Shown in pieces: positions 14,668 to 19,208 of a DNA stretch of 19,208 nucleotides (the first letter of the stretch is position 1; the number at the start of each line of letters is the position of its first letter). Below the pieces are notes generated by a model, which was given only the letters and a program-made list of their open reading frames with translations, was not told the origin of the DNA and did no database searches. Position numbers and translations under genes: made by a program. Origin of the DNA: an uncultured Collinsella sp. GTDB lineage: Bacteria > Actinomycetota > Coriobacteriia > Coriobacteriales > Coriobacteriaceae. Location of the stretch: NCBI GenBank assembly GCA_958450865.1, contig CAUDNY010000015.1, forward strand, positions 1 to 19,208, written 5' to 3'.

Positions 14668-15384
14668 TTAGCGCTTCTTCTTGTTCTTCTTCTGCTTGCG
14701 CTGCTTGCCTTTGGTCTCCTGGGGCTTGTCGCCCTGCTTGGCCTCGGCGGCGGCCTTCTCGGCCTTCATCTTCTTGCGTTTGGTCTCGATGCGGAGTTTT
14801 TTGTTGATGCGCGCCTTGAGGAAGGGGCCAAACTGCTCGGCATCGCCGCGAACAAAGGTGTCCTTGGGGATCGTCACGCCCTGGTCGGCGAACATGGCCA
14901 CAAAGATGCGCTCGCCGTCGAGCACGTGGTCGAGCTTCTCAAACGGGAAGAACTGCGACTTGCCGCTCTTGCCCCAGACCATCAGGCCGTCCTCGTTGGC
15001 GGCGACGCGGCGGTAGCGGCCGCCCATGGACTCGTCGGCCTCGACGGCATCGATAAAGTCGCGGGCGAGCGTGTGGTGGAGGTTCTTGCTCCACCAGGCC
15101 AAAAAGGCGCCGAACACGATCAGCACGACGCCGAACTTGATCCAGCTGCCGCCGGCCACCAGCATGCCGATGCCGATGAGCACGGCAATCGCGGCGGCGA
15201 CGTACAGGGAGCCACGGCGCCTGGGCGAGGCGACCAGGCGGGCGAAGTCGGTGACGAGGTCGTTTTCGTACTGATACTCGTTGAGGTACAGAATGCCGTC
15301 ATCGGCCGCGGCCTGCGCCTCGAGCGCGACCTCGACCTGGTCGGCTGCTTCGGAGGGAATGAGGTTGCTCTCTGCGTCTGCCAT
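14668..15384 (-). CDS. YcxB-like two-helix membrane protein
   Basis: Its function is unknown. The 238-aa product resembles the YcxB-like family: two adjacent membrane helices (about 60-78 and 81-98), then a soluble domain with F-F-P-F-E-K-L-D-H-V near 145-154 and a V-T-I-P-K-D-T-F segment near 170-177, as in that family. The extra feature is a very basic C-terminal tail (about 192-238), rich in Lys and ending in repeated K/N/K. AGGAG lies 10 bp before ATG 15384. It is divergent from dnaX, with 115 bp between the two starts, and 144 bp from the downstream kinase gene. It may be transcribed on its own. Family assignment is by recognition of pattern, not alignment. Confidence 0.75.
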   Translation of the reverse strand: MADAESNLIPSEAADQVEVALEAQAAADDGILYLNEYQYENDLVTDFARLVASPRRRGSLYVAAAIAVLIGIGMLVAGGSWIKFGVVLIVFGAFLAWWSKNLHHTLARDFIDAVEADESMGGRYRRVAANEDGLMVWGKSGKSQFFPFEKLDHVLDGERIFVAMFADQGVTIPKDTFVRGDAEQFGPFLKARINKKLRIETKRKKMKAEKAAAEAKQGDKPQETKGKQRKQKKNKKKR

Positions 15385-15424
15385 GCTCTTTGGACTCCTA
15401 TCGTGGCGGGCTCGCCGTACGGGT

Positions 15425-15430
15425 TATTAT
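15425..15430 (+). promoter_or_regulatory. Weak -10 candidate upstream of dnaX
   Basis: TATTAT lies 69 bp before the dnaX start in the 115-bp divergent region. No -35 is visible. A second candidate on the - strand is TATACT at 15479-15484. Neither is strong. Confidence 0.25.
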
Positions 15431-15499
15431 GAATGCAGTATGCCGTGCGACCGCATGGCCGTCGCGGCAACAAGTCTCAGTATACCCGGGGGAGCACCC

Positions 15500-17974
15500 A
15501 TGGAATCGTTGTACCGAAAGTATCGCCCGCTCACCTTCGACTCCGTGGTGGGCCAGCAGCATATCGTCTCGACGCTCGAACACGCCATCACCGAGGGGCG
15601 CCTGTCCCACGCCTACCTGTTCTGCGGACCGCGCGGCACGGGCAAGACCACTATGGCGCGCATTCTGGCCAAGGCGCTGCTGTGCCGCAATGCCGAGGCG
15701 GCGCGCGCCGAGGGTGCAAGCGGCTGCATGCCCGACGGTACTTGCGAGGAGTGCGAACTCATTGCCGAGGGCAACCACCCCGATGTCTACGAGCTCGATG
15801 CCGCAAGCCGTACCGGCGTGGACAATGTGCGCGAGGAAATCATCAACTCCGTCAACTTTGCCCCGGTGCGCGGCAAGTACAAGATTTATATCATCGACGA
15901 GGTCCACATGCTCACGACGGCGGCGTTCAACGCGCTGCTCAAGACGCTTGAGGAGCCGCCGGCACACGTGATCTTTGTGCTGTGCACCACCGACCCGCAA
16001 AAGATTCTGGAGACCATCCTCTCGCGCTGCCAGCGTTTCGATTTCCATCGCATCGGCAACGAGGATATTGAGCATCGCCTGGCATACGTGTGCGAGCAGG
16101 AGGGTTTCGATTACGACGACGAGGCGCTGGCTATCGTGGCGCGTCATGCCAAGGGCGGCATGCGCGACGCGTTGTCCACGCTGGAGCAGCTGAGCGTCTT
16201 TGGCAACGGTTCTGTGCATGCGGACGACGCCTGCTCGCTTTTAGGCGAGGTTTCGGACCAGATTCTGGGCGAGTTTTCCCGCGCCATTGCCGATCGCGAT
16301 GTTGCCGAGCTCTATGGACTGATTCGTGCGCAGGTCGAGGAAGGAAACGACCTGCTGGAACTGACGCGCGACCTGGTGGCGCATGTGCGTGACGTGTACG
16401 TTGCCTGCGTTGCCGGTGCCCGTGCCGAGCTGTTTGAGGGCGGCTCCGAGCAGGCCGAGGCGCTTGCTGCCGAGGCCGCTGCCTTTGGCGAGCATCCTGC
16501 CGACCGCCTGGCCCGTGTGCTGACGGTGCTCGACGATGCCGCACTGGAGATGAGGGGCGCGAGCGACGTGCGCCTGGTGCTCGAGATTGCCTGCACACGT
16601 CTGGCACGTCCCGAGGCCGATTTGACGATTGAAGCTTTGGCTGAGCGCGTAGCTCGCTTGGAGGCCATGGTTGCCAACGCCGCCGTTCCGGCGAGCGTGG
16701 CTGCTGCTCAGGCCGCCGCGCCTGCAGCATCCGTACCCGCTGCTGCCCAGCAGCCGACGCTAATTTCGGGCGTCCGTGCTGCTGCTCCGGCGGCATCAGC
16801 TGCCCCTGCTGCTACGTCCGCGCGCCAGGGCGGTATGCCTTGGGACCGTGGTGCTGCCGCTCCGGCTGCCCAGCCTGCGCCCAAGTCCGCGGCTCCTGCG
16901 CCGGCGCCCAAACCTGTAACGCCTGCACCTCAACCCGTTGCGGCTCCGGCCCCCGCGCCTGCCACCGTTCCGGCACCTAAGCCCCAGTCCAACAATGCCG
17001 CCCAGGTTGCCGCCGCCGGTGCTGCCGAGACGCCCGCGGTCGAGGATGCCGGAGAGCTGCAGCGCAAATGGGCCGAGGTTGTCGAGCGTGTCAAGGCGCG
17101 TCAGGCTTCCTACGCAGGGCTTTTGCTCAACGCCCGCGCCACGGCCGACGACGGCTCCAAGCTCACGGTCTCGTTCCCCGCGGGTTCGACTTTTGCCATT
17201 AAGATGCTCGGTCGCGCCGATACGCAGTCGGTGGTCCTGCCGACGGTCTGCGCGGTCTTCGGTCGTCGTGCCGTCGACTATGTCCTGGATGGGGGTGGCA
17301 CGCCGGCTCCTCAACATGAGGAGCATTCTCCATCTGCACGGGCTGCGGCATCTGCGGACCCGCAACCCGTGTCCTCGGCGGCCCCTGCATCCTCGAACGT
17401 CAGCGCGACGCAGCCAAAAGCGGCACCGGTAGCGGCACCGACCCCGTCGGCGCCTGAACCCGCTGCGCCCAAACAGGCTGCTCCGGTCCCCGCGCTCAAG
17501 CCCGTCTCGCCCGCGCCCAAGTCGTCTGACCTGGGCAAAGCCCCCTGGCTGCGCTCGGACAACCCTGCTGGCGCTCCCGCCACGGGTAAGCTCCCGACCG
17601 AGCCCGCACCCCGTGCGCTCGAGCGCTCGGCTGCCCCCAAGGCTCAGCCTGTCGCGCAGCCCGCGCCGTGGGAATCCGAGCAGGTGCCCTACGACGACGC
17701 TATGGTCGGCAGCTTTGCCGGCGATGCGAGCGGGGACGATCTTCCTCCGTTCGACGTGCCGGGTGCGGCGTCCGCGCCCAAGCCCGCCGCGGCGGCATCC
17801 GCGGCCCCCACAAGCGACGACCCCCCCGCGGCTCCCTGGGAGTCCAACCCCGGTGCGGGCAGCCCCTTCGGCCATCAGGGCGCAGCCCCGAACATCCCGC
17901 AGACCGAGGACGAGGCCAAAGCCCTCATCCGCAGCGTCTTCGGCCAGTCCACCATCTTCAAGCCGGTGGAGTAG
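15500..17974 (+). CDS. dnaX: DNA polymerase III gamma/tau subunit
   Basis: This is the ATPase of the clamp loader, which opens the sliding clamp and links the replicative polymerase to the helicase. The 824-aa product starts M-E-S-L-Y-R-K-Y-R-P-L-T-F. It has Walker A G-P-R-G-T-G-K-T (43-50), a four-Cys zinc module (62, 76, 82, 85), Walker B I-I-D-E (131-134), the L-E-E-P-P segment (150-154) and the S-R-C sensor (175-177). Clamp-loader domain III extends to about 370. A folded tau-like domain lies at about 516-597, flanked by long Ala/Pro-rich disordered regions (about 395-512 and 600-800). The tail holds four Pro-Trp motifs (W448, W683, W724, W780). ATG 15500 has GGGAG 5 bp upstream; longer in-frame starts lack a site. 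No recR or ybaB follows in this window, although they often do. Confidence 0.93.
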   Translation: MESLYRKYRPLTFDSVVGQQHIVSTLEHAITEGRLSHAYLFCGPRGTGKTTMARILAKALLCRNAEAARAEGASGCMPDGTCEECELIAEGNHPDVYELDAASRTGVDNVREEIINSVNFAPVRGKYKIYIIDEVHMLTTAAFNALLKTLEEPPAHVIFVLCTTDPQKILETILSRCQRFDFHRIGNEDIEHRLAYVCEQEGFDYDDEALAIVARHAKGGMRDALSTLEQLSVFGNGSVHADDACSLLGEVSDQILGEFSRAIADRDVAELYGLIRAQVEEGNDLLELTRDLVAHVRDVYVACVAGARAELFEGGSEQAEALAAEAAAFGEHPADRLARVLTVLDDAALEMRGASDVRLVLEIACTRLARPEADLTIEALAERVARLEAMVANAAVPASVAAAQAAAPAASVPAAAQQPTLISGVRAAAPAASAAPAATSARQGGMPWDRGAAAPAAQPAPKSAAPAPAPKPVTPAPQPVAAPAPAPATVPAPKPQSNNAAQVAAAGAAETPAVEDAGELQRKWAEVVERVKARQASYAGLLLNARATADDGSKLTVSFPAGSTFAIKMLGRADTQSVVLPTVCAVFGRRAVDYVLDGGGTPAPQHEEHSPSARAAASADPQPVSSAAPASSNVSATQPKAAPVAAPTPSAPEPAAPKQAAPVPALKPVSPAPKSSDLGKAPWLRSDNPAGAPATGKLPTEPAPRALERSAAPKAQPVAQPAPWESEQVPYDDAMVGSFAGDASGDDLPPFDVPGAASAPKPAAAASAAPTSDDPPAAPWESNPGAGSPFGHQGAAPNIPQTEDEAKALIRSVFGQSTIFKPVE

Positions 17975-17987
17975 CTGCGCAGGCGGG

Positions 17988-17993
17988 TATACT
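17988..17993 (+). promoter_or_regulatory. -10 element upstream of the small gene pair
   Basis: TATACT sits 35 bp before the start of the 86-aa gene, just after the dnaX stop. No clear -35 is present. It would allow the two small genes to be expressed apart from dnaX. Confidence 0.4.
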
Positions 17994-18028
17994 GCTCAAG
18001 AAGAGAACCCTTTGAACGGAGCGAGCTT

Positions 18029-18289
18029 ATGATGTGGGAATATGTCCGCCTTGAGGACGATACGCAGGTTTCGTATTCCGAAGTCCGGGAGGACAACACG
18101 GTGAAGGTTGTTGTGGAGCGCCCGCGCGATTGGGGTTTTGACACGGCGGAGTGTATCTTGCCGGCATTCAATTGGGTGTCACACGAGGGCTTTAGCGAAG
18201 CGAACCTCAAAGAACTCGATGATTTCGTGCGCAACAATGCCCCGCTCATCCTGCGTTTTGCCTACGAAGGCGGACGAGTCTATGCCTAG
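18029..18289 (+). CDS. Small protein of unknown function, paired with a DUF4160 gene
   Basis: I do not recognise this family. The 86-aa product is acidic, with no membrane segment or signal peptide. It has a mixed strand-rich N-terminal half (M-M-W-E-Y-V-R-L-E-D-D) and a likely helical C-terminal half (E-A-N-L-K-E-L-D-D-F-V). GGAG at 18018-18021 lies 7 bp before ATG 18029; the adjacent ATG 18032 is equally possible. Its end overlaps the next gene by 8 bp, so the two are translationally linked. DUF4160 genes are commonly paired with DUF2442 genes, but this protein does not show an obvious DUF2442 pattern, so it may be a different partner. Confidence 0.7.
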   Translation: MMWEYVRLEDDTQVSYSEVREDNTVKVVVERPRDWGFDTAECILPAFNWVSHEGFSEANLKELDDFVRNNAPLILRFAYEGGRVYA

Positions 18290-18554
18290 TCTGTTTCGAC
18301 TCGGGCCGTACATCATCTTTTTCTGGACAGGGGAGAACGGCGAGCCCGTCCATGTTCATATCGCGGTCAAGCACCCCACTGCCGAGGCAACCAGGATATG
18401 GCTTACCCGCTCCGGCGGATGCAAGCTGGCCCATAACAAGGGCGATATTCCTGCTCGGGATTTACGCGATATCATGCAGTTTGTTTCATCTAACCATGCG
18501 CTGATTTGCAAACGCTGGAAAGAAACAACCGGTGGGCTGTCGTTTTACTGTTGA
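18282..18554 (+). CDS. DUF4160 family protein
   Basis: The 90-aa product matches the DUF4160 pattern: a start M-P-S-L-F-R-L-G-P-Y-I-I-F-F-W, then E-P-V-H-V-H-I near residues 21-27 and a C-terminal helix with A-L-I-C-K-R-W. The biochemical function of DUF4160 is unknown. Such genes often sit in two-gene cassettes with features of toxin-antitoxin pairs; this is suggestive, not shown here. ATG 18282 lies inside the end of the preceding gene (8-bp overlap), and no independent ribosome binding site is obvious, so translation probably depends on the upstream gene. A weak hairpin terminator follows. Confidence 0.8.
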   Translation: MPSLFRLGPYIIFFWTGENGEPVHVHIAVKHPTAEATRIWLTRSGGCKLAHNKGDIPARDLRDIMQFVSSNHALICKRWKETTGGLSFYC

Positions 18555-18576
18555 GAATCGCTTGCTGGGCTTAGGA

Positions 18577-18600
18577 CCCCTAGCCCTTTAGGGGCTCTTT
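18577..18600 (+). terminator. Possible terminator for the DUF4160 pair
   Basis: CCCCTA (18577-18582) pairs with TAGGGG (18589-18594) around a 6-nt loop, followed by CTCTTT. The stem is short and the T-tract is broken. It overlaps the stop codon of the convergent gene at 18580 and may serve both directions. Confidence 0.4.
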
Positions 18601-19056
18601 ATCCGGGCGCATTTGAATTTCGGACATGTGTAGCGTGGTGCCGCGTGTCTCGCATTCGAGCAGGCAGATGCGTGACGGTCGGCCTAGGGTGCTGAGGTCG
18701 ACACGATACGTCGCGCGGCTGTCCGTGTACTCGACTTGCTCGGCGTCGAGGGTTGCTCCGATTGTCAAGAAAGCGCCTGGTTCGGCACCGACAATCTTGG
18801 AGTCCTTTATCTTGACCTTGAACTCTTGGTAGAGGGACGGGCTGTTGTAGTAAATGGTTCGGGTTCCATCGGTGCACTCATCGGTCGCTTCCCATTTGAC
18901 GGTGGGCTGGTCCGAGCTGGTTATCAGCAGTTCTGCTCCAAAGGCTATAGCATGGGTGATGACAACCAGCAATGCCCAGCCGACAAAGAGATAGAGAACC
19001 ACATATGCAACGGGGTGTTTTGAGCGGATGTTTTGGAGCGCGTCGGGGGCATTCAT
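18580..19056 (-). CDS. Small membrane-anchored protein of unknown function
   Basis: I do not recognise the family. The 158-aa product has one hydrophobic segment near the N-terminus (about 17-44), preceded by a short charged stretch with R-S-K-H, consistent with an uncleaved anchor. About 110 polar, strand-rich residues would face outward. Four Cys lie in the outer part: one in D-E-C-T-D and three in R-I-C-L-L-E-C-E-T with the residues around it. GGAGGT lies 5 bp before ATG 19056, a strong site. It is convergent with the DUF4160 gene. No neighbour indicates a role. Confidence 0.7.
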   Translation of the reverse strand: MNAPDALQNIRSKHPVAYVVLYLFVGWALLVVITHAIAFGAELLITSSDQPTVKWEATDECTDGTRTIYYNSPSLYQEFKVKIKDSKIVGAEPGAFLTIGATLDAEQVEYTDSRATYRVDLSTLGRPSRICLLECETRGTTLHMSEIQMRPDKEPLKG

Positions 19057-19090
19057 GGGGCACCTCCAAATTGCAATCTATGACAATCAA

Positions 19091-19096
19091 ATTATA
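19091..19096 (-). promoter_or_regulatory. -10 element of the 158-aa membrane protein gene
   Basis: On the - strand this reads TATAAT, a perfect -10 hexamer 34 bp upstream of the ATG at 19056. No good -35 is visible. The rest of 19057-19208 is AT-rich and holds no gene that I can support. Confidence 0.5.
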
Positions 19097-19194
19097 CCCT
19101 GCCGCCATGTGCTCCGCCTCGAGCAGCGGTTTGGCATTTAGCTATTTAGTGGCACCTTGATTGGCAACTTCATCCGAACACTTCCCACATTCAT

Positions 19195-19208
19195 CCGTAC
19201 ATGTACGG
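19195..19208. repeat. 14-bp perfect palindrome at the window edge
   Basis: CCGTACATGTACGG is a perfect inverted repeat ending at the last base of the window. CATCCGAACA (19171-19180) repeats its left side as CATCCGTACA. It could be an operator or part of a longer element cut off by the window end. Confidence 0.4.

Noticed and set aside
15398..16219. 273-aa open frame on the - strand opposite dnaX
   Set aside because: It overlaps the Walker A and B region of dnaX, which is clearly the coding strand.
17821..17827. Programmed frameshift in dnaX (gamma form) at a run of seven C
   Set aside because: Known dnaX slippage uses A-rich sites, none of which I see; the C run lies near the 3' end, past the region where a gamma product would end.

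Overview
The window looks like a chromosomal segment of a GC-rich actinobacterium of the class Coriobacteriia, most likely Collinsella or a close relative. The evidence is strong G/C bias at third codon positions, Ala/Pro-rich proteins, an actinobacterial FHA / PP2C phosphatase / RodA-PBP / PASTA-kinase cluster next to a mannose-family PTS operon, and a tRNA gene with an encoded CCA. The genus is an inference, because no database could be searched.

Layout. (1) Positions 1-3657, + strand: an AT-rich leader, then manX (EIIAB), manY (EIIC), manZ (EIID) and manO (DUF956). Together these form a mannose-family sugar phosphotransferase system. A terminator hairpin that overlaps a promoter-like sequence separates manO from manZ. 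(2) 3658-4336: no protein gene. It holds seven copies of a ~17-bp motif in strictly alternating orientation (~62-bp period), a tRNA-Arg(CCT), and a mosaic of inverted and direct tRNA fragments with duplicated terminator hairpins. (3) 4337-14523, - strand: a growth and cell-wall signalling cluster read from right to left. It runs from a polytopic membrane Ser/Thr kinase lacking the HRD arginine, through FhaA, FhaB and a PstP-like PP2C phosphatase, to a single polypeptide that fuses a RodA/FtsW glycosyltransferase to a class B penicillin-binding transpeptidase, and ends with PknB carrying PASTA repeats. The first five genes overlap or nearly touch; PknB follows a 132-bp gap. (4) 14668-15384, -: a YcxB-like membrane protein. 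(5) 15500-17974, +: dnaX, the DNA polymerase III gamma/tau clamp-loader subunit, with a very long Ala/Pro-rich tail. (6) 18029-18554, +: two small overlapping genes, an unknown protein followed by a DUF4160 protein. (7) 18580-19056, -: a small membrane-anchored protein of unknown function.

How the genes work together. The central cluster would couple sensing of cell-wall fragments (PknB PASTA domains), phospho-dependent adaptors (FhaA, FhaB) and a phosphatase to the enzyme that makes and cross-links peptidoglycan. The most notable points are the covalent SEDS-PBP fusion, the unusual multi-pass kinase at the head of the cluster, the tRNA-derived mosaic, and the alternating inverted-repeat array.
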